A DNA stretch of 64,000 nucleotides from Mycobacterium sp. (GCA_018882965.1 VEQY01000013.1:1-64000), one strand, 5' to 3'; shown: positions 45,143 to 56,635, counted from the stretch's first letter. Translations and numbers: made by a program. The notes: generated by a model not told the origin, from the sequence alone.

Positions 45143-45814
45143 TCAATCCTCGATCTCGTCGCTGGGCGGCTGCCCGGCGATCGCCAGCGCCTGCTCAGCG
45201 CGCTCGGAGACGGCGGCGAGATAGACCCGGTCACCGGCCTGGATGACAGTCTTGGGCTCGGGCAGCAACCCGGCTCCCAGGCGGATCAGGAAGGCGACCC
45301 GGGCCCCGGTGGCCTGTTCGAGCCCTGTCAGCCGGTGGCCCACCCAGGATTCATGCAACTCCGCCGCGGCGACGCTCACCGTGCCGGTGGGGTCTCGCCA
45401 CGTGCCGGTCTCGGTCTCCCCGGTCAGCGCGTCGAGTAGCCGGTCGGTGGTCCACGGCACGGTGGCCACCGTGGGGATGCCCAGCCGCTCGTAAACCGCC
45501 GCCCGCTTGGCGTCATAGATCCGGGCCACCACCCGCTGCACCCCGAACATCTCGCGTGCCACGCGGGCCGAGATGATGTTCGAGTTGTCGCCGGAGGAGA
45601 CCGCGGCGAAGGCTTCGGCGTTCTCGATCCCCGCGCGTAGCAGTGTCTCGCGGTCGAATCCCATGCCGAGGACCTTCTGGCCGGTGAATTCCGGGGAGAG
45701 TCGGTGGAAAGCGGTCGGATCACGATCGATGACGGCGACCTCGTGCCCGATCCGGGACAGCGCATCGGCCAGGGAGGCACCCGCACGGCCGCAGCCCATC
45801 ACCACAACCCGCAC
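45143..45814 (-). CDS. ceoB: Trk potassium uptake regulatory protein CeoB (TrkA family)
   Basis: 223-residue RCK-type module: VVVMGCGRAGASLADALSRI opening, nucleotide-binding VAVIDRDPTAF, SGDNSNIISARVAREMFG and a TrkA_C domain (LAAVSERAEQALAIAG). Forms the regulatory ring for the Trk channel with CeoC; K+ uptake also relates to pH and redox sensing in M. tuberculosis. GTG 45814. Divergent from the APC transporter. Ortholog of Rv2691. Confidence 0.93.
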   Translation of the reverse strand: MRVVVMGCGRAGASLADALSRIGHEVAVIDRDPTAFHRLSPEFTGQKVLGMGFDRETLLRAGIENAEAFAAVSSGDNSNIISARVAREMFGVQRVVARIYDAKRAAVYERLGIPTVATVPWTTDRLLDALTGETETGTWRDPTGTVSVAAAELHESWVGHRLTGLEQATGARVAFLIRLGAGLLPEPKTVIQAGDRVYLAAVSERAEQALAIAGQPPSDEIED

Positions 45815-45891
45815 CTGCCGTCCCGCCTTTCGTGCCCGTTCTCGCCGGCGCCGACCGTCAGGGCAACGCTACCGGCTGCGGCGTGTGGGCT

Positions 45892-45897
45892 TACCCT
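45892..45897 (+). promoter_or_regulatory. -10 element TACCCT of the APC transporter gene (leaderless)
   Basis: TACCCT with an 8-nt spacer to GTG 45906; supports that start over the longer open frame overlapping ceoB. Confidence 0.5.
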
Positions 45898-45905
45898 TGG
45901 CTCTC

Positions 45906-47900
45906 GTGTCCAAGCTGTCGACCGCCGCCCGGCGGTTGCTCCTCGGGAGCCCGTTCCGCAGCGACAGGCTAAGCCACACCCTGCTGCCCAAGCGCATCGC
46001 GCTTCCGGTCTTCGCCTCCGACGCGATGTCCTCGGTCGCCTACGCCCCCGAAGAGGTCTTCCTGGTGCTCTCGGTGGCCGGGCTCTCGGCGTACACGATG
46101 GCTCCCTGGGTCGGGGTGGCGGTGGGGCTGGTGATGCTCGTCGTCGTCGCGTCGTATCGGCAGAACGTGCACGCCTACCCCTCCGGCGGAGGGGACTACG
46201 AGGTGGTCACCACCAACATCGGACCCACCGCCGGCTTGACCGTGGCCAGTGCACTGCTGGTCGACTACGTGCTCACCGTCGCAGTGTCGATGTCGTCGGC
46301 GATGTCCAACATCGGATCGGCGATTCCCTTCGTCGCCAACCACAAGGTGGTGTTCGCGGTGGCCGCCATCCTGTTGCTCGCGGCGGCCAATCTGCGCGGA
46401 ATTCGCGAGTCGGGTACGGCCTTCGCCATTCCCACCTACGCATTCATCTTCGGAATGTTCACCATGCTGCTCTGGGGCTTCGTCCAGATTCACGTCTTGG
46501 GTCACGACCTGAAGGCAGAGTCGGCCGCGTTCGAGATGCAGGCCGAGCAACCCGACATCGCCGGCCTTGCCCTGATTTTCCTTGTCGCCCGTGCGTTTTC
46601 CTCCGGGTGCGCGGCGCTGACCGGGGTGGAGGCGATCAGCAACGGGGTGCCGGCGTTCCGTAAACCCAAGTCCCGCAACGCGGCTACCACGCTGTTGCTG
46701 CTCGGGGGTATCGCGGTGACGCTGCTGATGGGCATCATCCTGATGGCGGTCGAAACCGGCGTGCAGATCGCTGCGCGGCCCGCCGAGCAGCTCATCGGAG
46801 CACCGGAGGGCTACCGGCAGAAGACGCTGGTAGCCCAACTGGCCGACGCCATCTTCCACGATTTCGCTCCGGGGCTGTACCTGATCACCGGCGTCACCGC
46901 GCTCATCCTGGTACTCGCCGCGAACACCGCCTTCAACGGGTTCCCGGTGCTGGGTTCGATCCTGGCCCAGGACCGATTCCTGCCGCGCCAGTTGCACACC
47001 CGCGGCGATCGGCTGGCGTTCTCCAACGGCATCCTCTTTCTGGCCGCCGCGGCTATCGCGTTCGTCGTCGCCTTCGAGGCGGAGGTCACCGCGCTCATCC
47101 AGCTCTACATCGTCGGGGTTTTCGTGTCCTTCACGCTCAGCCAGATCGGCATGGTGCGGCACTGGACCCGGCTGCTACGTACCGAGACCGACCCGCAGGA
47201 GCGCCGGCGCATGATGCGCTCGCGGGTGGTCAACGGCATCGGCCTGACGGCGACCGGAACGGTGTTGGTCGTGGTCTTGATCACCAAGTTCCTGGCCGGT
47301 GCGTGGATCGCGATCGTCGCGATGGGGTTGCTGTTCGTGCTGATGAAGGCGATCCACCGGCACTACGACCGGGTGACTCTCGAATTGACCCCTGCCGACG
47401 AGCAGGAGGGCGAGATCGTACTGCCCAGCCGCAACCATGCCGTGGTGTTGGTGTCCAACATGCAACTGCCCACGCTGCGGGCCCTCGCCTACGCGCGGGC
47501 GACCCGTCCCGACGTGTTGGAGGCCCTGACCGTCAACGTCGACGACGCCGAGACCCGCGAGCTGGTGCACACGTGGGAGGACAGCGACATCTCGGTTCCG
47601 CTGAAGGTGGTCGCCTCGCCCTACCGTGAGGTGACCGGGCCGGTGCTGGACTACGTCAAGCGGATCAGCAAGGAATCCCCGCGCACGGTCGTCACCGTCT
47701 TCGTTCCCGAGTACGTGGTGGGCCACTGGTGGGAGAGCCTCCTGCACAACCAGAGCGCGCTGCGGATCAAGGCCCGGCTGCTGTTCATCCCGAACGTGAT
47801 GATGACGTCGGTGCCCTGGCAGCTCAACTCCTCGGCGCGGGTCCGCCAGCCCGAAGAGCAGAACGCCCCCGGCGACGCGCGCCGGGGCTACCGGGAGTGA
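45906..47900 (+). CDS. APC-superfamily amino-acid/K+ permease with C-terminal soluble domain (Rv2690c-like)
   Basis: 664-residue transporter. Twelve membrane helices between ~35 and ~480; first-helix motif KRIALPVFASDAMSSVAYAP and SGGGDYEVVTTNIG are APC landmarks, with ARAFSSGCAALTGVEAISNG in the centre. The C-terminal ~170 residues are soluble (HAVVLVSNMQLPTLRALAYA ... PRTVVTVFVPEYVVG), a universal-stress-like domain found in this subgroup. GTG 45906 from the leaderless -10. Relatives include KimA-type K+ symporters; its place beside ceoBC fits ion uptake, but substrate is not proven. Confidence 0.9.
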   Translation: MSKLSTAARRLLLGSPFRSDRLSHTLLPKRIALPVFASDAMSSVAYAPEEVFLVLSVAGLSAYTMAPWVGVAVGLVMLVVVASYRQNVHAYPSGGGDYEVVTTNIGPTAGLTVASALLVDYVLTVAVSMSSAMSNIGSAIPFVANHKVVFAVAAILLLAAANLRGIRESGTAFAIPTYAFIFGMFTMLLWGFVQIHVLGHDLKAESAAFEMQAEQPDIAGLALIFLVARAFSSGCAALTGVEAISNGVPAFRKPKSRNAATTLLLLGGIAVTLLMGIILMAVETGVQIAARPAEQLIGAPEGYRQKTLVAQLADAIFHDFAPGLYLITGVTALILVLAANTAFNGFPVLGSILAQDRFLPRQLHTRGDRLAFSNGILFLAAAAIAFVVAFEAEVTALIQLYIVGVFVSFTLSQIGMVRHWTRLLRTETDPQERRRMMRSRVVNGIGLTATGTVLVVVLITKFLAGAWIAIVAMGLLFVLMKAIHRHYDRVTLELTPADEQEGEIVLPSRNHAVVLVSNMQLPTLRALAYARATRPDVLEALTVNVDDAETRELVHTWEDSDISVPLKVVASPYREVTGPVLDYVKRISKESPRTVVTVFVPEYVVGHWWESLLHNQSALRIKARLLFIPNVMMTSVPWQLNSSARVRQPEEQNAPGDARRGYRE

Positions 47901-47921
47901 CCAAGCGCCGACCGGCCGGCC

Positions 47922-49106
47922 ATGGCTGAACGGCTGCTGGTACTGCAGACCGGTCCGGCGGCCAACGGAGGCAGTTGCGTGGCCCGCCACGAGGGTCGGG
48001 TGGTCTTCGTGCGCCACGCGCTGCCCGGCGAGCGGGTGCGGGTGCGGGTGACCGAAGACCGGGGTGCCTACTGGCACGCCGACGCCGTCGACATCCTGGA
48101 GGCGTCGCCGGACCGCATCGAGCCACTGTGTCCGGTGGCCGGGGTCGACGGGGCCGGCTGTTGCGATCTGGCGTTCGCCGAACCGGGCGCCGCCCGGGTC
48201 CTCAAGGGCCAGGTGGTGGCCAACCAGCTCGCGCGGTTGGGCGGCCACAGCTGGGAGGGAGTCGCCGAGCCGCTCGGCTCCGGTGCCGCGCGGGGATGGC
48301 GCACCCGGGTCCGGCTCGGGGTTGGGGCGGACGGCCGGGCGGGGCTGCACCGCTACCACAGCGACGAACTGGTGCACGATCTGCGCTGCGGTCAGCTCCC
48401 CGACGGGATGCTTGCCGGCCTGGACGGCCCGCGCTGGAGCGGTGCAGAGGAGTTGACGGTCGTCATCGACGACGACGGCCGCCGCCACGTGGCGGTGGGC
48501 ACCGCTGACCGGCGCGGCGTGACCGTCGTCGAGGGGCCGCGGCGCTGCCGGCAGCGGGTGGGAGAGCGGGTCTGGAAGCTGCCGGTGACCGCGTTCTGGC
48601 AGTCCCATCGGGAGGCGGCGCAAACCTACAGCGCCTTGATCGGACAGTGGGCACGAGGCTCGCGTGCCTGGGATCTCTACGGCGGCGCGGGTCTGTTCGC
48701 CGCTGCGCTCGCTGATGTCATGGGGCCGGACGGTGAAGTGCTGACGGTGGACACCTCGCGGGTGGCATCGGCGGCCGCGGAAGCCGCCCTCGCCGACCTG
48801 CCTCAGGTGACGGTCGTCGCGGACTCGGTGCGGCGATTCCTCGCCCGCGGATACGCCCCGGCCGACGTCGCGGTCCTCGATCCGCCCCGCGCGGGCGCTG
48901 GTCGTGCGGTCATCGAGGCACTGGCGAGAGCCAGGGTGCCGAGGGTGATCCATATCGGTTGTGAGGCTGCTGCATTCGCCCGTGACATCGGCCTCTACCT
49001 TGACGGCGGCTATCGCGTCGAACAGATCCGCGTATTCGACGCATTCCCGTTGACCCACCACCTCGAATGCATCGCGCTGCTGGTCGGTGAATCGGCGGTA
49101 GATTAA
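47922..49106 (+). CDS. 23S rRNA/tRNA (uracil-5-)-methyltransferase (TrmA/RlmD family, Rv2689c-like)
   Basis: 394-residue RNA m5U methyltransferase. N-terminal TRAM domain (~1-65, [20 protein letters not shown]), SAM-binding [18 protein letters not shown] near 250, catalytic region [20 protein letters not shown] and [17 protein letters not shown] containing the likely nucleophilic Cys. Bacteria with this domain plan methylate U in rRNA loops or tRNA T-loops; which one cannot be told. ATG 47922. Followed 7 bp later by nhaA. Confidence 0.92.
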   Translation: MAERLLVLQTGPAANGGSCVARHEGRVVFVRHALPGERVRVRVTEDRGAYWHADAVDILEASPDRIEPLCPVAGVDGAGCCDLAFAEPGAARVLKGQVVANQLARLGGHSWEGVAEPLGSGAARGWRTRVRLGVGADGRAGLHRYHSDELVHDLRCGQLPDGMLAGLDGPRWSGAEELTVVIDDDGRRHVAVGTADRRGVTVVEGPRRCRQRVGERVWKLPVTAFWQSHREAAQTYSALIGQWARGSRAWDLYGGAGLFAAALADVMGPDGEVLTVDTSRVASAAAEAALADLPQVTVVADSVRRFLARGYAPADVAVLDPPRAGAGRAVIEALARARVPRVIHIGCEAAAFARDIGLYLDGGYRVEQIRVFDAFPLTHHLECIALLVGESAVD

Positions 49107-49113
49107 TCCCACC

Positions 49114-50400
49114 ATGGCGCTTCGACTGTTCGCCCGCGGATCCTGGTCGGAGACCAAACGTGTCATTGCGATCTTCCACCGGGAAACCGTCGGGGGCGCG
49201 GTGCTGCTGGCGGCAGCCACTATCGCGTTGGTGTGGGCGAATTCCCCATGGTCGTCGTCCTACCACGCGCTGCGCGAAGTACGCCTGGGCACAGACGATT
49301 TCGGATTGCATCTGGACCTGACACTGGGTACCTGGGCAGCCGACGGGCTGCTGGCGATCTTCTTCTTCGTCGTCGGCCTGGAGCTCAAGCGCGAGTTCGT
49401 GGTAGGTGACCTGCGGGATCCGCGGCGCGCGGCGCTTCCGGTCGTTGCCGCGATCGGCGGCATGGTGGTTCCGGCGCTGATCTTTCTTGCGTTCACCGCC
49501 GGTGCAGGTGACGGCGCGACCCGCGGCTGGGCGATACCGACCGCCACCGATATCGCGTTCGCGGTTGCGGTGCTGGCGGTCATCTCCACCCATCTGCCCG
49601 CAGCCCTGCGCACCTTTCTGCTCACCCTGGCAGTGGTCGACGACCTGCTCGCGATCACCGTGATCGCAGTGTTCTACACCGCAAAGATCAATGCCGCGGC
49701 CCTGTTGGCGGCCCTGCTCCCGCTGGCGATCTTCGGGGTCCTGGTGCATCGTGGCGTGCGCTCGGGATGGCTGCTCGTCCCGCCCGCCGTTCTGACCTGG
49801 GTCCTGGTGCACGAATCCGGCGTGCACGCCACGGTGGCCGGGGTGCTGCTCGGCTTCGCAGTTCCGGCCCGAGCCGGTACCGCCGAACGGTTCGAGCACA
49901 CGCTGCGGCCGATCTCGGCCGGCTTTGCGATCCCGGCCTTCGCCTTCTTCGCCGCCGGGGTGACCTTCGGTGGCTATGACGGATTGGTGACCGCTCTGCG
50001 CGACCCCATCGCGCTGGGGATCGTCGTCGGATTGGTGGTCGGCAAGACCATCGGGGTATTCGGCACCACTCGTTTGCTGGCCGCGGTGACCCGCGCACGA
50101 CTCGACCCATCGCTGCGCTGGATCGACGTCCTCGGCGTCTCCATGCTCGCGGGGATCGGTTTCACGGTGTCCCTGCTGATCGGAGAGCTGGCCTACGGAT
50201 CGGGATCGTCGCGCGACGATGTCGTCAAGGTCGGCGTGCTCACCGGATCTTTGCTGGCGGCCTTTCTGGCAGCGGCGCTGCTGCGCATCCGCAACCGGGC
50301 ATATCGCGCGGTTTTCGAATTGGAAACCGCCGACCTCGACCAGGACGGTGTGCCCGACGTCTACCAGGCGGACGCCGAAGGACGCGGTGGAGGTGGGTAA
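49114..50400 (+). CDS. nhaA: Na+/H+ antiporter NhaA
   Basis: 428-residue inner-membrane antiporter exporting Na+ in exchange for H+. About 11-12 helices; the paired aspartates essential for ion binding are in [20 protein letters not shown] (~167-186), with [16 protein letters not shown] and [17 protein letters not shown] also conserved. N-terminal [13 protein letters not shown] is typical. ATG 49114; TAGATT lies 9 nt upstream. C-terminal ~40 residues are acidic and cytoplasmic. Extra relative to M. tuberculosis at this place; suits a salt-tolerant, environmental life. TAA stop doubles as the dxs -10. Confidence 0.95.
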   Translation: MALRLFARGSWSETKRVIAIFHRETVGGAVLLAAATIALVWANSPWSSSYHALREVRLGTDDFGLHLDLTLGTWAADGLLAIFFFVVGLELKREFVVGDLRDPRRAALPVVAAIGGMVVPALIFLAFTAGAGDGATRGWAIPTATDIAFAVAVLAVISTHLPAALRTFLLTLAVVDDLLAITVIAVFYTAKINAAALLAALLPLAIFGVLVHRGVRSGWLLVPPAVLTWVLVHESGVHATVAGVLLGFAVPARAGTAERFEHTLRPISAGFAIPAFAFFAAGVTFGGYDGLVTALRDPIALGIVVGLVVGKTIGVFGTTRLLAAVTRARLDPSLRWIDVLGVSMLAGIGFTVSLLIGELAYGSGSSRDDVVKVGVLTGSLLAAFLAAALLRIRNRAYRAVFELETADLDQDGVPDVYQADAEGRGGGG

Positions 50401-50403
50401 ACT
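50398..50403 (+). promoter_or_regulatory. -10 element TAAACT formed by the nhaA stop codon
   Basis: TAAACT begins with the nhaA TAA stop and lies 6 nt before the dxs ATG at 50410. Confidence 0.55.
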
Positions 50404-50409
50404 GAGCCC

Positions 50410-52317
50410 ATGCTCGAACAGATCCGCGGCCCCGCTGATCTGCAGCACCTGTCCCGGGAACAGCTGACGGATCTGGCCGCCGAGATTCGGCAATTCCTCA
50501 TCCACAAGGTTGCCGCCACCGGAGGTCACCTGGGTCCCAACCTCGGTGTGGTCGAGCTGACACTGGCCCTGCACCGGGTGTTCGACTCGCCGCACGATCC
50601 GATCATCTTCGACACCGGCCATCAGGCCTACGTGCACAAGATGCTGACCGGTCGCTGGGCCGACTTCGACACCCTGCGGATGAAGGGCGGGTTGTCGGGA
50701 TATCCGTCCCGCGCCGAGAGCGACCACGACTGGGTGGAGTCCAGCCACGCCTCGGCCGCGCTGTCCTACGCCGACGGCCTGGCCAAGGCGTTCGAACTGA
50801 CCGGACAGCGCAATCGCCACGTCGTGGCCGTCGTCGGCGACGGCGCACTGACCGGCGGGATGTGCTGGGAGGCCCTGAACAACATCGCCGCGGCCCGCCG
50901 CCCGGTGATCATCGTCGTCAACGACAACGGTCGCAGCTACGCCCCCACGATCGGCGGACTGGCCGACCACCTGGCCGGCCTGCGGTTGCAGCCCGTCTAC
51001 GAACGATTGCTGGAACGCACCCGCTCGGCGGTGCGCGGCGTGCCGGTCGTCGGCGAGGTCTGCTACCAGGCGATGCACAGCGTCAAAGCCGGGATCAAGG
51101 ACGCGCTGTCACCGCAGGCCATGTTCACCGACCTCGGGATCAAGTACGTCGGCCCGATCGACGGCCACGACGAGCACGCGGTGGAGAACGCTCTGCGACT
51201 CGCCCGCGGCTTCACCGCGCCGGTCATCGTGCACGCGGTGACGCGCAAGGGCAACGGATACCCGCCGGCGGAAAACGACGAGGCCGAGCAGATGCACGCC
51301 TGCGGTGTGATCGACCCGCGGACCGGCCTGGCCACCAAGCCGCCGGCGCCGGGCTGGACGTCGGTGTTCTCCGAGGCGCTGATCGCCTACGCCGGCAAGC
51401 GGCGCGACATCGTCGCCATCACCGCGGCCATGCCCGGCCCGACCGGCCTGAGCGCCTTCGGGGAGCGCTTCCCCGACCGGCTGTTCGATGTGGGCATCGC
51501 CGAGCAGCACGCACTGGCCTCAGCCGCCGGGCTGGCCATGGGCGGTCTGCACCCGGTGGTGGCGATCTACTCGACGTTCCTCAACCGCGCTTTCGACCAG
51601 ATCATGATGGACGTGGCGTTGCACAAGCTGCCGGTGACGATGGTTCTCGACAGGGCGGGCGTGACGGGCAACGACGGAGCCAGCCACAACGGAGTCTGGG
51701 ATTTGTCGATGCTCAACATCGTGCCGGGCATCCGGGTGGCCGCCCCTCGCGACGGCGAGAGGCTCCGCGAGGAACTCGGCGAAGCTCTCGACGTCCACGA
51801 CGGACCGACCGCGATCCGGTTCCCCAAGGGCGAAGTGGGAGAAGAGATCCCGGCTCTGCGCCGGATCGACGGCGTCGATGTGCTGTACCGCCCCGCCGAG
51901 GGCCTGGGCCATGACGTGCTCCTGGTCTCGGTCGGTTCCTTCGCGCCGATGGCGCTCGCGGTCGCCGATCGGTTGCGTGAGCAGGGCATCGGCGTGACGG
52001 TCGTCGACCCGCGCTGGGTGCTGCCGGTGCCCGATGCTCTGGGCGTGATGGCCGCCGCGCACGACCTGGTGGTGACGCTGGAGGACAACGGAGTACGCGG
52101 CGGGGTGGGGTCGGCCGTCTCGGCGGCGCTACGGGCGGCCGACATCGACGTGCCCTGCCGTGATGTCGGTGTGCCGCAACAATTCCTGGAGCACGCCGCG
52201 CGCGGGGAGGTGCTCGCCGAGGTCGGTCTGACCGACCGGAACATCGCCCGCCAGGTCACCGGGTGGGTGGCAGCGCTCACCGCGCGCGAGGACTCAGTCT
52301 CCGAGCCCATCGACTGA
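50410..52317 (+). CDS. dxs: 1-deoxy-D-xylulose-5-phosphate synthase
   Basis: 635-residue thiamine-diphosphate enzyme, first step of the MEP isoprenoid pathway (pyruvate plus glyceraldehyde-3-phosphate). Substrate His in [18 protein letters not shown]/metal motif [20 protein letters not shown]-terminal transketolase domain with [20 protein letters not shown] (catalytic Glu) and [23 protein letters not shown] 50410. Ortholog of Rv2682c. 3' end overlaps the convergent rnd gene by 24 bp. Confidence 0.98.
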   Translation: MLEQIRGPADLQHLSREQLTDLAAEIRQFLIHKVAATGGHLGPNLGVVELTLALHRVFDSPHDPIIFDTGHQAYVHKMLTGRWADFDTLRMKGGLSGYPSRAESDHDWVESSHASAALSYADGLAKAFELTGQRNRHVVAVVGDGALTGGMCWEALNNIAAARRPVIIVVNDNGRSYAPTIGGLADHLAGLRLQPVYERLLERTRSAVRGVPVVGEVCYQAMHSVKAGIKDALSPQAMFTDLGIKYVGPIDGHDEHAVENALRLARGFTAPVIVHAVTRKGNGYPPAENDEAEQMHACGVIDPRTGLATKPPAPGWTSVFSEALIAYAGKRRDIVAITAAMPGPTGLSAFGERFPDRLFDVGIAEQHALASAAGLAMGGLHPVVAIYSTFLNRAFDQIMMDVALHKLPVTMVLDRAGVTGNDGASHNGVWDLSMLNIVPGIRVAAPRDGERLREELGEALDVHDGPTAIRFPKGEVGEEIPALRRIDGVDVLYRPAEGLGHDVLLVSVGSFAPMALAVADRLREQGIGVTVVDPRWVLPVPDALGVMAAAHDLVVTLEDNGVRGGVGSAVSAALRAADIDVPCRDVGVPQQFLEHAARGEVLAEVGLTDRNIARQVTGWVAALTAREDSVSEPID

Positions 52318-53544
52318 CTCGCCGTCGGCCGGCGGGTGCAGCGCCTCGGCCAGCGCCCCGGCCACCAGTTCGCGCTGCCAGGCGCGCGCACCCCCGTCCC
52401 GCAGGAACGTCTCGACCGCAGCGGTGACGTCGGCCGCGCCCTGCCAGTCCCAGCACAGCCTGCGGACCAGCTCGGGGGACACCAGATTCTCCGGCGGCAC
52501 TCCGACGCGCTCGGACAGTCCGGACAGAGCCGTCCGCGCGGCTGTCAGGTACGCCGCGGCATCGGGCTTGCGCCTAGCCCATCGCATGGCCGGCGGCGGC
52601 CCGTCATGAGGCTCGGCGACCTCGGGCGGATCGGTGCTCGCACGGGCGGCCTGCAGCGCCTGCAGCCAGACCCCGGCTGATCGGCGCTGTCGCGGTCCGC
52701 CGTAGACCGGCAGCGCGGTCAGTTCCTCGACGGTCTTGGGATCCGCGGTCGCCGCGGCGACGATCGCCGAGTCGGGCAGGATCCGCCCCGGCGCGATGTC
52801 GCGGCTGCGCGCTATCCGATCGCGCACCGTCCACAACTCGCGCACGGCGGCCAACTGCTGCGGGGAGCGAATCTTGTGGATGCCCGAGGTTCGTCGCCAC
52901 CGGTCACGCCTGGTCGGCGCAGAGTCGGCGCAGCGCAGATGCTCGAATTCCTCGGCAGCCCAACCGGTCTTGCCCTGCTCGGCGAGCACGTCGGCCACCG
53001 CCGCGCGCAGTTCGATGAGAACTTCGACATCCAGGGCGGCATAGTTCAGCCACGCCGCCGGCAGCGGTCGCTTCGACCAGTCCGCGGCCCCGTGTCCCTT
53101 GGCCAGGCCCAAACCCAGCAGGCGCTCGACCATCGCCGCCAGGTTGACCCGTTCGAAACCGGCCAGCCGGCCGGCCAACTCGGTGTCGTACAGGGCGGGC
53201 GGGCGCAGGCCCACTTCGGCCAGGCAGGGCAGGTCCTGGTCGGCGGCGTGCAGGATCCACTCGTCCTCGGCGAGGACGTCGGCCACCGGCTTCAGCACGT
53301 CGATCGGGCTGCCGCCGTGGCCCACCGGATCGATCAGCACGGTGCCGGCCCCGGCGCGGCGGATCTGGATCAGATAGGCGCGGTTGGAGTACCGGAACCC
53401 CGAGGCGCGTTCGGCGTCGACGGCGAATGGCCCGCGCCCTGCGGCGAGGCTGCCCGCGGCGGCGGCGATCTCCCCGGGCGCGACCGACACCGCCGGAACC
53501 CCGTCGGCGGGGTGCAGAAGCGGGGTCGGTGCCGGCTCCGACAT
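52294..53544 (-). CDS. 3'-5' exoribonuclease, ribonuclease D family (Rv2681-like)
   Basis: 416-residue DEDDy exonuclease with HRDC domain. The first acidic motif is D-x-E in [20 protein letters not shown], the second follows as [14 protein letters not shown], the third Y-x3-D as [19 protein letters not shown] helical domain is at about 215-290 ([20 protein letters not shown]). Likely trims stable RNA ends; specific substrates unknown. ATG 53544 lies one base after the stop of the DUF3000 gene, so it is coupled. Orthologous to Rv2681. Confidence 0.92.
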   Translation of the reverse strand: MSEPAPTPLLHPADGVPAVSVAPGEIAAAAGSLAAGRGPFAVDAERASGFRYSNRAYLIQIRRAGAGTVLIDPVGHGGSPIDVLKPVADVLAEDEWILHAADQDLPCLAEVGLRPPALYDTELAGRLAGFERVNLAAMVERLLGLGLAKGHGAADWSKRPLPAAWLNYAALDVEVLIELRAAVADVLAEQGKTGWAAEEFEHLRCADSAPTRRDRWRRTSGIHKIRSPQQLAAVRELWTVRDRIARSRDIAPGRILPDSAIVAAATADPKTVEELTALPVYGGPRQRRSAGVWLQALQAARASTDPPEVAEPHDGPPPAMRWARRKPDAAAYLTAARTALSGLSERVGVPPENLVSPELVRRLCWDWQGAADVTAAVETFLRDGGARAWQRELVAGALAEALHPPADGESVDGLGD

Positions 53545-53545
53545 T

Positions 53546-54127
53546 TCAGGCGCGGGAGCGCGAACCGAGATCGGTGACGCCGACCGGGGGCAGGCCCGCG
53601 GCGTGCTCGAGCACCTCGCAGAACGCCTGCACGTGCGTCTCGAGCGCGGGGGTGGTCGCCGTCCACGACGCCCGCAGCTCCAACTGGTGGGCGCGGGGCG
53701 GGCCGGAGACATCGCCATAGCGCACCGAGGTGGTGGTGGTCACGGTGCCACCGAGGGCCGTGAAGTGGTCGGGCCGGGCCTGCAGGGCGTCGGCCAGCCA
53801 GCTCCAGGCCACCTCGGGCAGCAGCGGGTCGACGGCCTCGGTGGCATCCAGGTCGGCTTGCACGTAAGCCACCAGCCGCAGGACGCCGTCCCAGGCCTCG
53901 GCGCCGTCGGGGTCGTGCAGCAGGATCAGCCGGCCGAAGGTCTCCGCGCCGGTGGCCGGTGCCTGGCCGTCGGCGTCGCCGGGCCGGACTTCCGCACCCA
54001 GGGCGTAGCTGAACGGTGCCAGGCGCTGCGGCGGGCGGATCGGACCCAGTTCGATCTCCGGGCGCACGTCCGCGGCGTTCATCGCGGCCACGGCCTCGCG
54101 GAACTGCGCGGGCTCGGCACTGGTCAC
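53546..54127 (-). CDS. DUF3000 protein (Rv2680-like)
   Basis: 193-residue actinobacterial protein with the DUF3000 blocks [53 protein letters not shown] and [19 protein letters not shown] 54127 with TAGCGT 8 nt upstream. Forms an operon with the RNase D gene (1-bp spacing); divergent from hemE. Function unknown; no catalytic residues recognised. Confidence 0.87.
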   Translation of the reverse strand: MTSAEPAQFREAVAAMNAADVRPEIELGPIRPPQRLAPFSYALGAEVRPGDADGQAPATGAETFGRLILLHDPDGAEAWDGVLRLVAYVQADLDATEAVDPLLPEVAWSWLADALQARPDHFTALGGTVTTTTSVRYGDVSGPPRAHQLELRASWTATTPALETHVQAFCEVLEHAAGLPPVGVTDLGSRSRA

Positions 54128-54135
54128 GACACCTC

Positions 54136-54141
54136 ACGCTA
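54136..54141 (-). promoter_or_regulatory. -10 element TAGCGT of the DUF3000 gene (near-leaderless)
   Basis: TAGCGT with an 8-nt spacer to GTG 54127. Confidence 0.5.
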
Positions 54142-54192
54142 GTCCCCTGCGGCAGACCGCGCAGCCAGGCACGCCGTGGCAGCATGGGCGTG

Positions 54193-55242
54193 GTGAGCAC
54201 CCGCCGGACGCTGCCCGAGGCGCCCTATCTGGCCGCCGCCGCAGGTCGCAAACCCAGCCGGATTCCGGTGTGGTTCATGCGTCAGGCCGGCCGCTCGCTG
54301 CCCGAGTACCGTCAGCTGCGCTCCAAGCACTCCATGATGGAGGCCTGCTTCGATGCCGAGCTGATCTGCGAGATCACCCTCCAGCCGATCCGCCGGCTCG
54401 GGGTCGACGCCGCGATCCTGTTCTCCGACATCGTCGTGCCGCTCCGCGCCGCCGGAATCGACCTCGACATCGTGCCCGACGTCGGTCCGGTGATCGCCCA
54501 CCCGGTGCGCACCCGAGCCGACGTCGAGCGGCTGAGGACCACCGGACCGCTGACGGTGGAGCCGGTCGCCGAGGCGGTCGGGTTACTGGTGGCCGCGCTC
54601 GGTGAGGTGCCCCTGATCGGGTTCGCCGGGGCACCCTTCACGCTGGCCTCCTATCTCGTCGAAGGGGGGCCGAGCAAGCTGCACGAGCGGACCAAGTCGA
54701 TGATGCTGGCCGACACCTCGAATTGGCACGCGCTGATGGACGCCCTCGCCGACGTCACGATCGACTTCCTGCGGGTGCAACTGGATGCGGGCGTGGATGC
54801 CATCCAGCTCTTCGACTCGTGGGCGGGCACCCTCTCGCTGGCCGACTACCGCACGTACGTGCTGCCCCACAGCGCGCGGGTCTTCGCCGCGCTGGCCGGT
54901 TACGGGGTGCCGATGACCCACTTCGGGGTCGGCACGGCCGAACTGCTCGGAGCGATGTCACAGGCGGGGCCGACCGTGGTCGGCGTGGACTGGCGCACCT
55001 CGCTGGCCGACGCGGCCGTACGGGTGGACCCGGGGCGGGCGCTGCAGGGCAATCTGGATCCGGTGGTGCTGCTGGCCGGATGGCCCGCGGTGGAGAAGGC
55101 GGCGCGGTCGGTCGTCGACGACGGTCGGCGAGCGGTCGACGCCGGCGCCGGCGGCCACATCTTCAACCTCGGCCACGGGGTGTTGCCGGCAACCGACCCC
55201 GGACTGCTCGCTGATCTGGTGGCGCTGGTGCACTCGCTGTGA
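54193..55242 (+). CDS. hemE: Uroporphyrinogen decarboxylase HemE
   Basis: 349-residue enzyme removing four carboxyls from uroporphyrinogen III to give coproporphyrinogen III. Signature [18 protein letters not shown] near residue 20, catalytic Asp in [14 protein letters not shown], second signature [18 protein letters not shown]. The GTG at 54193 fits the M. tuberculosis HemE start MSTRR; ATG 54184 (three codons earlier) is an alternative. Start of hemE-hemY-chdC, a coproporphyrin-dependent haem pathway. GTGA overlap with hemY. Confidence 0.97.
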   Translation: MSTRRTLPEAPYLAAAAGRKPSRIPVWFMRQAGRSLPEYRQLRSKHSMMEACFDAELICEITLQPIRRLGVDAAILFSDIVVPLRAAGIDLDIVPDVGPVIAHPVRTRADVERLRTTGPLTVEPVAEAVGLLVAALGEVPLIGFAGAPFTLASYLVEGGPSKLHERTKSMMLADTSNWHALMDALADVTIDFLRVQLDAGVDAIQLFDSWAGTLSLADYRTYVLPHSARVFAALAGYGVPMTHFGVGTAELLGAMSQAGPTVVGVDWRTSLADAAVRVDPGRALQGNLDPVVLLAGWPAVEKAARSVVDDGRRAVDAGAGGHIFNLGHGVLPATDPGLLADLVALVHSL

Positions 55243-56630
55243 ATCAGGCCTATTGCGTTGTGGGCGGCGGTATCTCAGGTCTGGTCGCCGCATACCGCAT
55301 CCGCACGGCGGTCGGCGAAGACGCCCAGATCGTGCTCTTCGACCCCGCAGATCGCCTGGGTGGTGTGCTGCGCACCGAGCAGATCGCGGGCCAGTCGGTG
55401 GACGTCGGCGCCGAGGCGTTCGTCGCGCGCAGACCGGAGGTGCCGGCACTGCTGGCCGAACTGGGTCTGGCCGATCGGCAGATCGCCACCACCGGGGTGC
55501 GGCCGACCATCTACAGCCAGCGCCGCCTGCATCCGCTGCCGGCCGACACCGTCGCCGGTATCCCGGCCACCGCGCAGTCCGTGGCCGGACTGGTCGACCG
55601 CGCGACGCTCGAGCGGATCACCGCGGAACCCGGCCGCCCGCTGGACTGGCATCCGGGGTCCGACCCGGCGGTCGGCGCGGTGGTGGCCGACCGTTTCGGC
55701 GAGCAGGTGGTGGCACGCTCGCTCGACCCGATGCTGTCGGGTGTCTACGCCGGGTCGGCCGATTCCATCGGCATCCGCTCGGCCGCGCCGACGGTGGCGG
55801 CCGCCCTCGACGCCGGTGCGCCGAGCCTGACCGAAGCCGTTCGCCGCGCCCCGGCCGGCGGTGCCCGCGGGCCGGTCTTCGGCGCGATCGAGGGCGGCTA
55901 CCGGGTGCTGCTGGACGCACTGACCGCCCGCGCGCGCCCGCAGTGGCAGCAGACGGCGGTGCGCACGCTGGCCGCGACGGACGCCGGCTGGTCGCTGACC
56001 GACACCGACGGCCGGGTCTGGCCGGCCCATGCCGTGGTGATCGCGACGCCGGCCCCGCAGGCGGCCGGATTGCTCAGCGCGGCCGCCCCGCGGGCGGCCG
56101 CGGCCGCGGCCCGGATCCCGGTCGCCTCGTCGGCCGTGCTGGCGATGGCTGTCCCAGCCGGCACACCGCTGCCGCCGCAGTCTGGGGTGCTGGTCGCCAC
56201 CGGAGAGGATCTGCACGCCAAGGCCATCACGCTGACCACCCGCAAATGGGGCGCGCGCGGGCCGGCCGAACTGGTGCGGATGTCATTCGGGCGCTTCGGC
56301 GACGACCTCGCCCGCTCCGCCTCCGACGAGTGGCTGCGCGCCTGGGCGATCGAGGACCTGCGCACGGTCTTCGGTATCGCTGCCGAACCCATCGACATCC
56401 TCGTGCACCGCTGGATCGATGCGCTGCCGCAGTACGGCCCCGGTCACGCGACGCTGGCCGCGGCGGTGCGGGCAGCGCTTCCGCCGGGCCTGGCCGTGGC
56501 CGGCAACTACCTCGACGGCATCGGGGTCCCGGCGTGTGTGGCGGCCGCCGGCCGGGCGGTGGAGGCCGCGCTGGCCCCCCGCGCCGCGCCGCCGCCCGCA
56601 CGGCCCATGGCACCGCCCGTGGCACCATAG
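55239..56630 (+). CDS. hemY: Coproporphyrinogen III oxidase HemY (CgoX)
   Basis: 463-residue FAD enzyme oxidising coproporphyrinogen III to coproporphyrin III in the Gram-positive haem route. FAD GxGxxG-type motif [19 protein letters not shown] at the N-terminus, [39 protein letters not shown], and the C-terminal FAD clamp [23 protein letters not shown] 55239 overlaps the hemE stop. Pro/Ala-rich tail of ~20 residues. Ortholog of Rv2677c. Confidence 0.95.
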   Translation: MNQAYCVVGGGISGLVAAYRIRTAVGEDAQIVLFDPADRLGGVLRTEQIAGQSVDVGAEAFVARRPEVPALLAELGLADRQIATTGVRPTIYSQRRLHPLPADTVAGIPATAQSVAGLVDRATLERITAEPGRPLDWHPGSDPAVGAVVADRFGEQVVARSLDPMLSGVYAGSADSIGIRSAAPTVAAALDAGAPSLTEAVRRAPAGGARGPVFGAIEGGYRVLLDALTARARPQWQQTAVRTLAATDAGWSLTDTDGRVWPAHAVVIATPAPQAAGLLSAAAPRAAAAAARIPVASSAVLAMAVPAGTPLPPQSGVLVATGEDLHAKAITLTTRKWGARGPAELVRMSFGRFGDDLARSASDEWLRAWAIEDLRTVFGIAAEPIDILVHRWIDALPQYGPGHATLAAAVRAALPPGLAVAGNYLDGIGVPACVAAAGRAVEAALAPRAAPPPARPMAPPVAP

Positions 56631-56635
56631 ACGTC

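Noticed and set aside
48910..51078. 722-residue minus-strand frame
   Set aside because: Antisense shadow of nhaA and dxs, typical of GC-rich codon bias.
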